A stretch of 64,000 nucleotides of DNA from NCBI RefSeq assembly GCF_017811175.1, contig NZ_JACWIJ010000002.1:1116001-1180000 (forward strand), in the 5' to 3' direction. The translations under genes and the position numbers were made by a program. This DNA is from Melaminivora jejuensis. Lineage in GTDB: Bacteria; Pseudomonadota; Gammaproteobacteria; Burkholderiales; Burkholderiaceae_C. Below, piece by piece: positions 18,648 to 27,773 of this stretch; within the stretch, counting starts at the first letter, position 1; every line of letters begins with the position of its first letter. A model generated the notes under the pieces. That model saw only the letters and a program-made list of their open reading frames with translations, was not told the DNA's origin and searched no databases.

Positions 18648-19163
18648 CTACCTCACAGTTGCCGCCATCTCACTTATCCACACCTGCAACGCCCTCAGTT
18701 GCTCGGCGTTTTCGTGGCAGGACTGGTAGTTGCCTGCGACGGTTCCGGCGACGGCAGAGAGCGCAATGCCTGCGGCGGCCGCATCAGCATCTCCGGCGGG
18801 TTCGGGCAGTTCACCGGCGGCGGCAGCGTCGTGCAGGCGCACAAGGCCACGGTTGATAGTGCAAGCAGCATCGGCTTGAACGGGCACATAGACGGGAACC
18901 TCCTTGATGATGGTGTCACCCTTCTCACGGACGACGCGGACGCGGTCGACGTACTCGGTGACGACCTTGACGGTGGCCTCGGCCTGCCGCTTCTGGACGA
19001 CGGCGGCCTGCAGGGTTTGTTGTTGGATGGCGGCATCCCACTGGGCTTGAACGTGGCCCGCGCCTTTCACCCAGCCGAAGCTGACCAGGGCAGCGGCGAG
19101 CAGGACGAGGGCCAGCCAGCGGTACGGCCAAGGAATCAGGCTTATGGCACGTCCCCAATGCAC
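18648..19163 (-). CDS. Phage Rz-like inner-membrane spanin, left copy
   Basis: About 171 residues from a GTG at 19163. It has one N-terminal transmembrane helix ([17 protein letters not shown]), then a long helical periplasmic region, as in i-spanins that help disrupt the outer membrane in phage lysis. An Rz1-type lipoprotein gene is embedded in another frame, the classic Rz/Rz1 arrangement. The usual ATG before SLIPWPYRW is absent, so the start is uncertain. It lies in a 552-bp direct repeat and is probably a stranded prophage remnant. Its extreme C-terminus differs from the right copy. Confidence 0.65.
   Translation of the reverse strand: MHWGRAISLIPWPYRWLALVLLAAALVSFGWVKGAGHVQAQWDAAIQQQTLQAAVVQKRQAEATVKVVTEYVDRVRVVREKGDTIIKEVPVYVPVQADAACTINRGLVRLHDAAAAGELPEPAGDADAAAAGIALSAVAGTVAGNYQSCHENAEQLRALQVWISEMAATVR
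18695..18871 (-). CDS. Rz1-like outer-membrane spanin lipoprotein, left copy
   Basis: A 58-residue ORF nested in the Rz gene in a different frame. It starts [13 protein letters not shown], a short lipoprotein signal with a lipobox Cys, followed by the Pro-rich [13 protein letters not shown] typical of Rz1. Nesting plus lipobox makes the assignment good despite its size. Confidence 0.65.
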   Translation of the reverse strand: MLLALSTVALCACTTLPPPVNCPNPPEMLMRPPQALRSLPSPEPSQATTSPATKTPSN

Positions 19164-19292
19164 TAGTGGTACTCGGCCTGTCGCCGTGTGGCCAGCCCAC
19201 CGCACAAACGCGCATTCGCTGGCAGCGAACATGGTCCCGAACATGCACTTGACCGACACGGGCCAGTGCTTCCCTATGTACTGGTATGAGGC
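18741..19292. repeat. 552-bp direct repeat, left copy
   Basis: Near-identical to 23385-23936, offset 4644 bp, same orientation. It contains most of Rz/Rz1 and a short piece of a type ISP restriction gene, and weaker similarity extends left to about 18660. Recombination between copies would excise the IetAS module as a 4644-bp circle. Confidence 0.85.
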
Positions 19293-19605
19293 CGTAGGAG
19301 AGCAGGCCGCGACTGCACAGTCCACGATGTTCGACACACAAAACCAACCCGATGCCGATGGCTGCGTGCGCCGCGACTCCGTCACCGACTGGGCCATTTC
19401 GTTCAAGGAAGGCGCGGTGAAGCACATCTACTTCGTAGCGGAAACCAAGGGGTCAATATCCTCGATGGATCTGCGCGAGATTGAGAAAACCAAGATCAAA
19501 TGCGCCCGCAAGTTCTTCGATGAGATGAACCGCCGCTTCGCCCCGGAGAACGTCAAGTACGACGTGGTGGACAGCTTCGGGAAGTTGATGGAAGTGGTGA
19601 AGTAG
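19195..19605 (+). pseudogene. Chimeric restriction-enzyme fragment (type ISP piece joined to type III Res C-terminus)
   Basis: The plus-strand frame reads [14 protein letters not shown] and RRDSVTDWA, resembling an internal part of type ISP R-M enzymes. It then changes to [11 protein letters not shown] and [16 protein letters not shown], the C-terminus of type III Res nucleases, before a TAG. No start or N-terminal domains are present. It is a recombination scar, not a working gene. Confidence 0.55.
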
Positions 19606-19787
19606 TCATCACGGAAAAGCACAGCCAGGAGAGCGTGCAGCCGTTTGCAATCACGCTGTTCACCACGGCGGCAACCTTGAGGGAACTCGCCCCTCGATAA
19701 ATAAAAATGATCGCCCTCAAGGTCGTGGCCGAGAATTCTCTTGGATGCTCGTCGACACCACTCTGAGCGGCTGGGGCTGAGGGGAAG

Positions 19788-22013
19788 TCACTGCACGCGA
19801 ACCGGCAACGTCACCTTCGGCTGGATGGGCACCAGCGTCTTCGCGTAAGCGCGCAGAATCTCGTTGTAGAGGTCTGCATGCTTGGGCGCTTCAACCGTGA
19901 TGATCAGCGCGTAGCGAATTTTCTCGGCGTTGGTCGTCGGCCCGCCAGCTTCTCGGGCGTTGTAGTGGATATCGAACACCGGGTTGTCGAGACTGCGACC
20001 CAGCATGGGTTTGTTGCCGTGCAAAACAGTCTCCCACTTGCCGAGGTCAGAGCGGCGCTCTTCCTCCGTGGCGTACTTCTTCATGCTGAAGAAGCCCGTT
20101 GCGGTGGCGCTGGTCTTGCCGTCCTTGACCTTCTTGTCGCTGGGGCGGAACACAACCTCCAGGCCAGCGCGCGTGTAGGCCACAGCATCTTGCGGGTCTG
20201 TCGGCGATGCATAGCAAAAGGTTGCCTTCAAACGAATCTTGCCTTGCAGGCCGCCTACAGGCAGGGGGAGCGTTGCGCGCAGGTACTTGCCCGGCTTCAA
20301 CTCACCCTGATAGACCACTCGTGCCACGCCGGTCGGGCAGGCGATGACCTCCATCAGGTCTTCCGGAACCTTGCCCCAACCTACTTCGAGCTTGTCGTGG
20401 GTGGAAGAATCGGCGGCGTGAACGAGCAAGGCCTTGATGGCCAGCGGCGTCAAATCCGCGCCGAGAATCGCCCGAACACCGACGGCATTACGCAACAAGT
20501 ATGGCGACGCAAAGCTGGTGCCCAACTGCGGGATCAGCGTCGGCTTCGCGCCAGCGCCCAGCACATGGAAGTACTTGGAGCTGGCGGCGTCTCCACCAAA
20601 TGCCATGAGGTCAGGCTTCACAACGCCCGGACTGCGCCCAGGCCCAACGGCGCTATAGGCGGCACGCGACCACGTCGCATCCACGTTGTCGGCAGCGCCC
20701 ACGGACAAGGCGTTGACGCAGTCCGAGGGCACCTGCACGCGGGCATTACCCACCGAGCGATCCATTTCGCCGTTGTTGCCAACGGCGACGGTCATCAAGG
20801 TATCACCGTCGCTGAGCAGGTCATCGATCACCGATGTCCACGCATGAACGTCGGTGTCCTCAATCGGTAGATCCGGCCCCAGGCTGAGATTGAGGAATTG
20901 GTATTGGCGCGAGAGCAGAACTTCTTCAACCAATCCCAGCGTGCGGTACAGCTCCAGTGGATCTTCCGATTCAGTCTCGCGATCCAGCACGCGCAGGTGG
21001 TCAACGTAGGAGTATGGGCGTGCCGCAGTACTGTTCGGTGTTATTGGGCCGAACAGGAAGGCCGAGGTCACGCCGAGGCCGTGCTCCAAGCCGCTCGGGT
21101 CATCCGCCGCGTTTTCATCCAGTGCTCGGTAGGTTCGCAACCACGGAGCGATGCTGTGCTGTTCGGGTAGACCGCCGTCGAGGATGGCCACCTTGGGCTC
21201 GGACGACAGGGGTTGCTCTGTCGGCAGGCTGCACGCTACCATCACGCCCGCAGAGCGTTGCACCGGACGCATGCCACGCAGTTGCGGCATGGGACGAATC
21301 ACGCGCACAAGGGTGAACTCAGCCAAGCGCTTGATGTTGTGGTGCGTACCCTCGGCTGGAAGGAACCACAGGTTGCCCGCGCTGAACGCCAAGTCGGTAT
21401 GGATCGTCACACCAACATCGGCTGCGTACTTGGCGAACGCGCGTTGCACGAACTGGTCGTTGTCACCGGGAAGCAGATGAATACCAACCTCGAAGAAGCG
21501 ATCTTTTGCCTTGCCTAGCGAGACGATGCGATCCTTGGGCTCAAAGGCAGAAAACCGCTCGATATGCGACAGATCCTTGGCTTCATTCGACCCTTCGCCC
21601 AGTCGCCCGGCCCAGTCTTTCAACTGGCGGAAGGCTTGGCGCTGGCCCACCACGAAAAGCTCCGTGGTGGCCGATTCACGCGGCGGCCCCTTCCTTGACC
21701 AGCCTTCGGGCGTGAGTTTGACGACCCTGCTGCCGACCGAATAGAGGCTCGCGCTCCGCAGCATGGCTGTCGGGAAGAAGGAGCGCGCGATGTAACTCGG
21801 ATTGAGCGTGAGACGAGCCACGCCCAAATCTCCCGGACAGGCTTTATCGGGCACGCTATCGAGGTTCGCCGCAACTTCGGCGAACTGCGGCATCAGTCGG
21901 CTCCTCGCTTGCTGCAACGTGTAGACCTCAGCCTTGTCCATGCCGCGTTTGGGGCCCTTGATCTCGTGGGTCAGCAACTCGCCGCGCCCGATCAGAAAGT
22001 TGGTCTGGCTCAT
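19788..22013 (-). CDS. ietS: Subtilisin-like serine protease of an IetAS defence pair
   Basis: A 741-residue S8 family peptidase without signal peptide, so cytoplasmic. The N-terminal 270 residues are an uncharacterised extension. The triad is visible: Asp in VAILDGG (about 280), His in LEHGLGVTSA and Ser in GTSFASPYLL (about 510), with oxyanion Asn in VAVGNNG. Its start overlaps the upstream AAA+ ATPase stop (ATGA), so the two are co-translated. AAA ATPase plus subtilase is the known anti-phage system IetAS; assignment rests on this pairing. The ATPase probably controls protease activation on infection. Confidence 0.8.
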   Translation of the reverse strand: MSQTNFLIGRGELLTHEIKGPKRGMDKAEVYTLQQARSRLMPQFAEVAANLDSVPDKACPGDLGVARLTLNPSYIARSFFPTAMLRSASLYSVGSRVVKLTPEGWSRKGPPRESATTELFVVGQRQAFRQLKDWAGRLGEGSNEAKDLSHIERFSAFEPKDRIVSLGKAKDRFFEVGIHLLPGDNDQFVQRAFAKYAADVGVTIHTDLAFSAGNLWFLPAEGTHHNIKRLAEFTLVRVIRPMPQLRGMRPVQRSAGVMVACSLPTEQPLSSEPKVAILDGGLPEQHSIAPWLRTYRALDENAADDPSGLEHGLGVTSAFLFGPITPNSTAARPYSYVDHLRVLDRETESEDPLELYRTLGLVEEVLLSRQYQFLNLSLGPDLPIEDTDVHAWTSVIDDLLSDGDTLMTVAVGNNGEMDRSVGNARVQVPSDCVNALSVGAADNVDATWSRAAYSAVGPGRSPGVVKPDLMAFGGDAASSKYFHVLGAGAKPTLIPQLGTSFASPYLLRNAVGVRAILGADLTPLAIKALLVHAADSSTHDKLEVGWGKVPEDLMEVIACPTGVARVVYQGELKPGKYLRATLPLPVGGLQGKIRLKATFCYASPTDPQDAVAYTRAGLEVVFRPSDKKVKDGKTSATATGFFSMKKYATEEERRSDLGKWETVLHGNKPMLGRSLDNPVFDIHYNAREAGGPTTNAEKIRYALIITVEAPKHADLYNEILRAYAKTLVPIQPKVTLPVRVQ

Positions 22014-23167
22014 GCCTCACGTCTCCGTTTCTTGGGAACCACGGTCGAACTGTCGGTGGTGTATTTGCGAATGGTGTCCCGGCTCACGCCGGTGATGTCC
22101 GAGATACTGTGCTGAGACAGGCGCGTCTGCTTTGCCAGCAACACTGCCATGTCGATGCGGCCTTGCCGATCCAGAGAGAGGGCGCGTGCCTTGATGAATT
22201 CTTCGATCAGGTCGGCATCCGGCGTTGTCCCCAACGCCACAGCACGACGAAAGCGCTGTATCTCGCGCTCGATGTCGCTAAAGGACTGTCCGCGAAACGC
22301 GAAAGCCAGAATCTCGATCCAGCGGCCGAACAAGGCAAAGTCCGGCCCCAAGAAGCGCTTGATGGCTTCTTTGACCGCCGCCGCCGCTGGCACCTTGAAT
22401 TCCACAACCAGATCGAACCGTCGCCACAGCGCTGGATCGATCAACTCCGGGTGATTGGTGGCGGCCAGCAGCAATCCCGTTGCTGGCCACTCGTCGACCT
22501 CTTGCAAGATCACGGTCACCAGCCGCTTGAGTTCACCGATGTCCGTGTCATCGCTGCGGCGTTTGGCGATTGCATCGATCTCGTCCAGCAGCAGGACACA
22601 GGGACTACGTTTGGCGAAATCCAGCGCCGCGCGCAGGTTGCTGCCACTGCGTCCCAGCAGGCTGCTCATCACGGCAGTCAGATCGAGCACGTACAACGGC
22701 ACGCCCAGTTGAGCCGCCAACCAGCGAGCCGTCAGCGTCTTGCCCACCCCGGGTTGACCAACAAAGATGGCAGAGCGGGTCGGGGTCAAACCAAGCGTGG
22801 CGAGACGCGCTGCCTGCTTGCGCTCCTGGATCAATTGCCCAAGGGACTCTTCCAGCTCGGCAGACAACAATGGAGCCTTACGATCCGGTGAGTCCTTGAA
22901 GACCTTCAGCAGCGACAGACGCGACTCGTCATCCACCGGCAGCACCTGCTCCGGCAGCGAAGGCGATGTCATTTTGCGCAGCGGTGCCCCTGCCCGATGC
23001 GGCTTGGCCCGAAGGAACAGATCCACCTGTTCGGCCAACTCCGGCTCAGTGCCTCGGTACTTCCTGACCAGCCTCGCAGCAAACAGGCGCACGTCCTCCG
23101 CCTGCTCAGCAAGCGCCAGTCGGACAACCTGGGCTAAATCAGCCTTCAAACCAGTCAACTCGCCCAT
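22010..23167 (-). CDS. ietA: AAA+ ATPase of an IetAS defence pair
   Basis: A 385-residue cytoplasmic AAA+ protein: Walker A GQPGVGKT, Walker B VLLLDEIDAI, sensor-1 AATNHPE and arginine-finger-like ALWRRFD. The N-terminal 120 residues are helical and may bind substrate or protease. The C-terminus ends in a helix-turn-helix (LSQHSISDITGVSRDTIRKY), so it may also bind DNA and autoregulate. It is first in a two-gene operon; the ATG at 23167 follows a palindrome 30 bp upstream. Family members act as anti-phage sensors or effectors together with the subtilase. Confidence 0.8.
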   Translation of the reverse strand: MGELTGLKADLAQVVRLALAEQAEDVRLFAARLVRKYRGTEPELAEQVDLFLRAKPHRAGAPLRKMTSPSLPEQVLPVDDESRLSLLKVFKDSPDRKAPLLSAELEESLGQLIQERKQAARLATLGLTPTRSAIFVGQPGVGKTLTARWLAAQLGVPLYVLDLTAVMSSLLGRSGSNLRAALDFAKRSPCVLLLDEIDAIAKRRSDDTDIGELKRLVTVILQEVDEWPATGLLLAATNHPELIDPALWRRFDLVVEFKVPAAAAVKEAIKRFLGPDFALFGRWIEILAFAFRGQSFSDIEREIQRFRRAVALGTTPDADLIEEFIKARALSLDRQGRIDMAVLLAKQTRLSQHSISDITGVSRDTIRKYTTDSSTVVPKKRRREA

Positions 23168-23196
23168 AGCAATCTCAAGTTATTGATTCATATAGT

Positions 23197-23215
23197 GTTT
23201 TCATTTATTGAAAAC
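23197..23215 (-). promoter_or_regulatory. Palindromic operator candidate upstream of ietA
   Basis: GTTTTCA-N5-TGAAAAC is a perfect 7-bp inverted repeat in an AT-rich patch about 30 bp before the ietA ATG. It is a plausible binding site for the C-terminal HTH of the ATPase or another repressor. No clear sigma-70 pair was found. Confidence 0.45.
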
Positions 23216-23291
23216 GGACTATTTGTATTGTCTCATACTTCTGTGGTGCCTGTGAAGGAGATCGGCACGAGCACGCCACCTCAGGCGTTGG

Positions 23292-23807
23292 CTACTTGAT
23301 GGCGGATGCCATCTCCCTGATCCACGTCTGCAACGCCCTCAACTGCTCGGCGTTCTCGTGGCAGGTCTGGTAGTTGGCAGCAACGGTTCCGGCGACGGCA
23401 GAGAGCGCAATGCCTGCGGCGGCCGCATCAGCATCTCCGGCGGGTTCGGGCAGTTCACCGGCGGCGGCAGCGTCGTGCAGGCGCACAAGGCCACGGTTGA
23501 TAGTGCAAGCAGCATCGGCTTGAACGGGCACATAGACGGGAACCTCCTTGATGATGGTGTCACCCTTCTCACGGACGACGCGGACGCGGTCGACGTACTC
23601 GGTGACGACCTTGACGGTGGCCTCGGCCTGCCGCTTCTGGACGACGGCGGCCTGCAGGGTTTGTTGTTGGATGGCGGCATCCCACTGGGCTTGAACGTGG
23701 CCCGCGCCTTTCACCCAGCCGAAGCTGACCAGGGCAGCGGCGAGCAGGACGAGGGCCAGCCAGCGGTACGGCCAAGGAATCAGGCTTATGGCACGTCCCC
23801 AATGCAC
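23292..23807 (-). CDS. Phage Rz-like spanin, right copy
   Basis: Nearly the same protein as the copy at 18648, except for the last 35 or so residues, which differ at several positions (ending MASAIK). One N-terminal transmembrane helix and a helical periplasmic part. The GTG start is uncertain as for the other copy. An Rz1 gene is nested in it. It is not needed for defence and marks an old lysis-cassette insertion site. Confidence 0.65.
   Translation of the reverse strand: MHWGRAISLIPWPYRWLALVLLAAALVSFGWVKGAGHVQAQWDAAIQQQTLQAAVVQKRQAEATVKVVTEYVDRVRVVREKGDTIIKEVPVYVPVQADAACTINRGLVRLHDAAAAGELPEPAGDADAAAAGIALSAVAGTVAANYQTCHENAEQLRALQTWIREMASAIK
23339..23515 (-). CDS. Rz1-like spanin lipoprotein, right copy
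   Basis: A 58-residue nested ORF with the same lipobox (ALCAC) and Pro-rich segment as the left copy; the last 14 residues differ. Confidence 0.6.
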   Translation of the reverse strand: MLLALSTVALCACTTLPPPVNCPNPPEMLMRPPQALRSLPSPEPLLPTTRPATRTPSS

Positions 23808-23936
23808 TAGTGGTACTCGGCCTGTCGCCGTGTGGCCAGCCCACCGCACAAACGCGCATTCGCTGGCAGCGAACATGGTCCCGAACATGCACTTGACCGA
23901 CACGGGCCAGTGCTTCCCTATGTACTGGTATGAGGC
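23385..23936. repeat. 552-bp direct repeat, right copy
   Basis: Pair of 18741-19292, same orientation. The copies diverge exactly after TGGTATGAGGC on the right side and gradually on the left side. Confidence 0.85.
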
Positions 23937-24579
23937 AGTACAGCAAGGTGCTCCGGCCACGCAGGCAGCGATGTTCGACGCGCAAGACCAGCCTGCTGTC
24001 GATGGCTACGTGCGCCGCGACTCCATCACCAAGGAAGACATCTTCTGGTACGTGTACGGCATCTTGCACTCGCCCGAGTACAAGTCACGCTTTGCGACAG
24101 ACCTCAAGAAGATGGTGCCCCGCATCCCCTACGCGAACGACTTCCGCGCGTTCAGCGACGCGGGGCGGTCGCTGGGCCACTGGCACCTGAACTACGAAAC
24201 CATCGAACCCTATGCCTTGAATGAAGAATCCAAGCGGCTAGTGATGGAGCCAGGTGACTTGCGAGTGGACAAGATGAGCTTTGGCAAGAAAGATGGCAAG
24301 CCCGACAAGAGCGTCATCCTCTACAACGCGCACCTCACCCTGCGGGATATACCCTTGGAAGCCTATGACTACGTGGTCAACGGCAAATCCGCCATCGAGT
24401 GGGTGATGGAGCGCTACGCCGTATCCGTGGATAAGTCCAGCGGCATCAAAAACGACCCCAATCAGTGGTCAAGTGACCCCAGGTATATCCTCGATCTCGT
24501 GCGCCGCATCGTCAGGGTCAGTATAGAGACAGTAAAAATCGTCAAAAACCTTCCTGCCCTACTAGAACAACAGGCGTGA
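23860..24579 (+). pseudogene. C-terminal fragment of a type ISP restriction-modification enzyme
   Basis: About 240 codons end in a normal TGA. Segments such as TKEDIFWYVYGILHSPEYK, MVPRIPYANDFRAF and DPRYILDLVRRIV match the conserved C-terminal region of type ISP (LlaGI/LlaBIII-like) single-chain enzymes, which are about 1500 residues long. The helicase, nuclease and methylase domains are missing, so it is inactive. Its 5' end is fused to the Rz-containing repeat. Confidence 0.65.
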
Positions 24580-24680
24580 TGCACGTCGGCGAGATGCCGC
24601 GATGGGAGACCGCGCACCCGCCCTGGAACTCAGTGATTCGCACCCTGAAAGCCTCCCCGACATTCAAAGCCCCAAACAAA

Positions 24681-24714
24681 AAACCCGTGTAGCATCAACA
24701 CTACACGGGGTTTT
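24681..24714. terminator. Bidirectional rho-independent terminator
   Basis: A perfect 9-bp stem CCCGTGTAG / CTACACGGG with an 8-nt loop, A-run before and T-run after. It lies between the convergent ISP remnant and the H-NS gene and can serve both. Confidence 0.85.
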
Positions 24715-24733
24715 CAGTCCGATTGCCGCAGCT

Positions 24734-25066
24734 TCAGGCCGCAATTAGGTATTCATCGCGGTTCTCGACACCAGCGATCCACCTCGGCGGCTTGCCACGC
24801 CCAGTCCACGTCTGGCCGGTCACCGGGTCACGGTACTTGGGTGCCACCGGACGCTTTTCCGAAGGCTCAGCAATGCCGCGAGCAGCGCCGCGCCCAAACA
24901 CATCCGCCTCCGTCAGATCGTAGGTCTCGATAATTTCACGCACCTGACGCACCGCACTCTGGGTCGCCTCTCGGCGCATCACCGCCAGCTTCTCGTCAAG
25001 CGCCTTGCGCTCTTCCAACAGCTCCCTGTATGTTTTTACAGGTTCCTGGTTTTCGATAGTATCCAT
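24734..25066 (-). CDS. H-NS family nucleoid-associated protein
   Basis: A 110-residue protein. The N-terminal half is a coiled-coil oligomerisation region (ELLEERKALDEKLAVMRREA). The C-terminal half has the H-NS DNA-binding signature YRDPVTGQTWTGRGKPPRWI. Such proteins silence AT-rich foreign DNA and are common on islands and plasmids of Burkholderiales. I use the ATG at 25066 because it gives the usual N-terminus; another lies at 25081. It may silence the defence and plasmid genes nearby. Confidence 0.85.
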   Translation of the reverse strand: MDTIENQEPVKTYRELLEERKALDEKLAVMRREATQSAVRQVREIIETYDLTEADVFGRGAARGIAEPSEKRPVAPKYRDPVTGQTWTGRGKPPRWIAGVENRDEYLIAA

Positions 25067-25173
25067 GGCAAACCCCATCATCGTTGAAAAAATAGACCCC
25101 AGTGGTGGATTCCACCTCGGCAGAGTCGAACAATGATCGAAGTCTAACAGCGGTTTTTAGAAAAAATCAATAC

Positions 25174-25559
25174 ATGGCAAGAAAAAAATCTCCCAGCCTC
25201 AAAAAATTGCCCTCAAAGATCTACCGTATCAGGCGATGGCTCTACGTGCTGGTTCCCATCTCCACCGGCGTGCAGCTCTCCAGTTGCGCCCTGCCCTTGC
25301 CCGATTCGCTCTCTCAGCTCCCCAGCGTCTCACAGATCAAGAATCAGGGCCAGCGCCTGTGGCAGCACGCAAGCCGCCTGTTCCCAACAGCCACGGCCAA
25401 GACTTCTGCCAGCCCTCTCGCGTCTTCAAGCCCAAGCACACAAAAACTTGCTCAAACATCATTCAAAGACTGCAAACAATTCTTTCCAGGGCCGCTGCCG
25501 CCAATGGTTCCCAGCCTGCCCGCAACCCGAGAATTGTGCTTCTCTTCTTTCGCCATTAG
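25174..25559 (+). pseudogene. N-terminal part of a DNA/RNA non-specific endonuclease, truncated
   Basis: A basic N-terminus and a hydrophobic segment with a lipobox-like SSCA precede a Pro/Ser-rich linker and a segment CKQFFPGPLPP...RELCFSSFAI, which resembles the start of NUC1-type non-specific nucleases in Burkholderiales. The catalytic DRGH region is missing because IS sequence begins at about 25560. Not functional as a nuclease. Confidence 0.5.
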
Positions 25560-25562
25560 GAC

Positions 25563-26438
25563 TTACGCAGCCGCCATAGGGACGGATGGACAACGCAGCT
25601 CTTGGCGTAGATAGTTGGATAGCATCTCTTTTTTGAGCTGGTATATGCTTTTTCCTGCTTTTCTAGCAATAGCGGTCAAACGAATCCAGACCAAGACAGC
25701 GCAGGCAATGTGATTTCTTTGAATTCTGGATTTTCTCGCCTGACATTTCTCAACACCTGTCAACTGCTTCAACTCTCGATGAAATTGCTCAATCTTCCAA
25801 CGCAAGGCACACACATTTTGCGCCCCTCGCGTAGTATCTTGCGCCAAGTCGTTGGTCACGACCCAATCCGTGCGGCTGGAAGAAACCACTACCCGGAATA
25901 ATTTCACCTTGTAGTCTTTGGGAAATTCTTTGATCTTGATCGTCTTGCCAAAACCTTCCTCAAAATCGTTCCACTGCAGAGCATCAACACGGCGATAACG
26001 CAGGGTTGCCCCGCTGTCATCGACTTGGCGGTTGGACTTGATGGGGCAGTAAAAGAGCTTGCCCAGGGAGTCGATGAGCAGCATCAGCTCCTTGGTAGCG
26101 TACCAGCTGTCCATCAACACTCTGTCGAAGGGCAACTCTTTGGATGCAACAGCAGCCACCAGCATCTCCCGCACATGATCGAGCTTGCTCTTGCCGTCAC
26201 CGTCAGGATCATAGATCCTGTAATCCACAATCCAATATTGATGTGTTTCTGGGTTGATATAAAGGCAATTGACCATGCCGATGCCTTTGATCAGCCCGTG
26301 GGCGTTGCCACTGTATTGCCATCTGACCATGTCGATCCGATGCGAGTGCCCCTTGTCCAAAATTGAATCATCAAAAACAAGGCAGCCACGAGGGGATCGG
26401 AAAATATCCCCTTGAACATGTTCCCATACAATTTTTCC
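25563..26438 (-). pseudogene. DDE transposase remnant cut by ISL3
   Basis: About 292 codons of a transposase with VFDDSILDKGHSHRID (first Asp), LMDSWYATKELMLL (second Asp) and a C-terminal LRWKIEQFHRELKQLTG (Glu). This looks like the IS4/IS701-type DDE fold; I cannot fix the family. The 5' end is removed by the ISL3 element starting at 26439. Confidence 0.65.
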
Positions 26439-27773
26439 GGCTCCTCGTCGATTCGTGTGGATCCCAACACCCACAATTGGCCCCTGGGGCAACACTGAGT
26501 AGATCAGAAGAAAGATGCAAACCGACATGAGCGCAGGAGCAGGGATCGAGGCGTTGTTCACCACGGCACTGGGCCTGCAGCCGCCCTGGGAGGTGGTGCA
26601 GGTGCAGCTTGAGACGGCCCGCCGGCGCATCGACTTTGAAGTGCGCTGCAGCGCCAAGCGCCTGGCTTGCCCGCACTGCGGCCTGGCCGAGCAAGGCATC
26701 CACGACCGGCTGCGCCGCTGCTGGCGCCACCTGGACTTCTTTCAATACGAAGCCTGGCTGCACGCCGACGTGCCGCGCGTGGCCTGCTCGGGCTGCGGCA
26801 AGACGGCGCAGGCGCCTGTTGCCTGGGCCCGGGAGGGATCGGGTTTTACGGCCTTGTTTGAAGCGCTGGCGCTGTCGCTGTGCGCGCAGATGCCGGTGCG
26901 CCAGGCGGCTGAGCTGCTGCGCTGCTCGGACAAACAGCTGTGGCTGCGCATCGAGCACTACGTCGGGTGCGCTCGCCACGGCGACGACATGAGCGGCGTG
27001 CGCCGCATCGGCATCGATGAGACCAGCCTGCGCAAGGGGCACAACTACATCACCGTGGTGCATGACCTGGAGGCCAAGCGGCTGCTGTTTGCCACCGAAG
27101 GGCGCGACCATGAAACGGTGCACGCCTTCGTGCAGGACTTGCAGGCGCACCAGGGCGATCCCGCCAAGATCGAGCATATCTGCCAGGACATGAGCGGCGC
27201 CTACCTCAAGGGGGTGAGCCAGGCGCTGCCCCAGGCGGCCATCAGCTACGACCGCTTTCACGTGGTGGCCCTGGCCGGCCAGGCCATGGACGAGGTGCGC
27301 ACCAGCGAGTGGCGCAGCCACCCCAAGGCGGTCACGGAGGTCTTTGGTGACAAGGACAGCGAAACCCGCAAGGGCTTGATGTGGGGCATGCGCAAGAACC
27401 CGCAGGGCTGGACGGCCAGGCAAGCCGCCGCCATGCACTGGCTGCAGCGCTCGCATCTTCAGTCTGCCCGTGCCTGGCGCATGAAGGTGCGTCTGGCCAA
27501 GACCATCACCGAACACTTCGATGGCGTCGTGCGGGGGATGCTGGACAACCGCTCCAACGCCTATGTGGAGGCCATGAACGGGCTGCTGCAGCAGGTCAAG
27601 CGGGCGGCCCGGGGCTTTCGCACAGCCAAGAACTTCATCGCGATTGCGCATCTGCGCATGGGCCGGCTCAAGAATTTGCCGCAAAGCCCATTCAAGATGG
27701 CTGAGCCTGGCAATGACACGGGCTACCGCCATGTGTAGTGCCTGTCAGATTCCACACGAATCGACGAGGAGCC
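26439..27773 (+). mobile_element. ISL3-family element, copy 1 (internal 114-bp deletion)
   Basis: A 1335-bp element with inverted ends GGCTCCTCGTCGATTCGTG and its complement. No 8-bp target duplication is found. It is nearly identical to the copy at 51921-53369 but lacks 114 bp in the transposase gene. Confidence 0.85.
26515..27738 (+). CDS. ISL3-family transposase with 38-residue in-frame deletion
   Basis: A 407-residue protein with the zf-ISL3 zinc finger (CPHCG...CSGCG), then the DDE core (GIDETSLRKGH, a QDMSGAYLKG region and the Glu in NAYVEAMNG). Compared with the full 445-residue copy at 51997 it lacks 38 codons after WRMK. The gap is in the insertion region between the second Asp and the Glu, so activity is doubtful although the frame is kept. 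Confidence 0.85.
   Translation: MQTDMSAGAGIEALFTTALGLQPPWEVVQVQLETARRRIDFEVRCSAKRLACPHCGLAEQGIHDRLRRCWRHLDFFQYEAWLHADVPRVACSGCGKTAQAPVAWAREGSGFTALFEALALSLCAQMPVRQAAELLRCSDKQLWLRIEHYVGCARHGDDMSGVRRIGIDETSLRKGHNYITVVHDLEAKRLLFATEGRDHETVHAFVQDLQAHQGDPAKIEHICQDMSGAYLKGVSQALPQAAISYDRFHVVALAGQAMDEVRTSEWRSHPKAVTEVFGDKDSETRKGLMWGMRKNPQGWTARQAAAMHWLQRSHLQSARAWRMKVRLAKTITEHFDGVVRGMLDNRSNAYVEAMNGLLQQVKRAARGFRTAKNFIAIAHLRMGRLKNLPQSPFKMAEPGNDTGYRHV

Noticed and set aside
26371..27732. 450-codon frame opposite the ISL3 transposase
   Set aside because: It is the antisense of a strong transposase gene in a GC-rich codon context; the same shadow appears at the second ISL3 copy.
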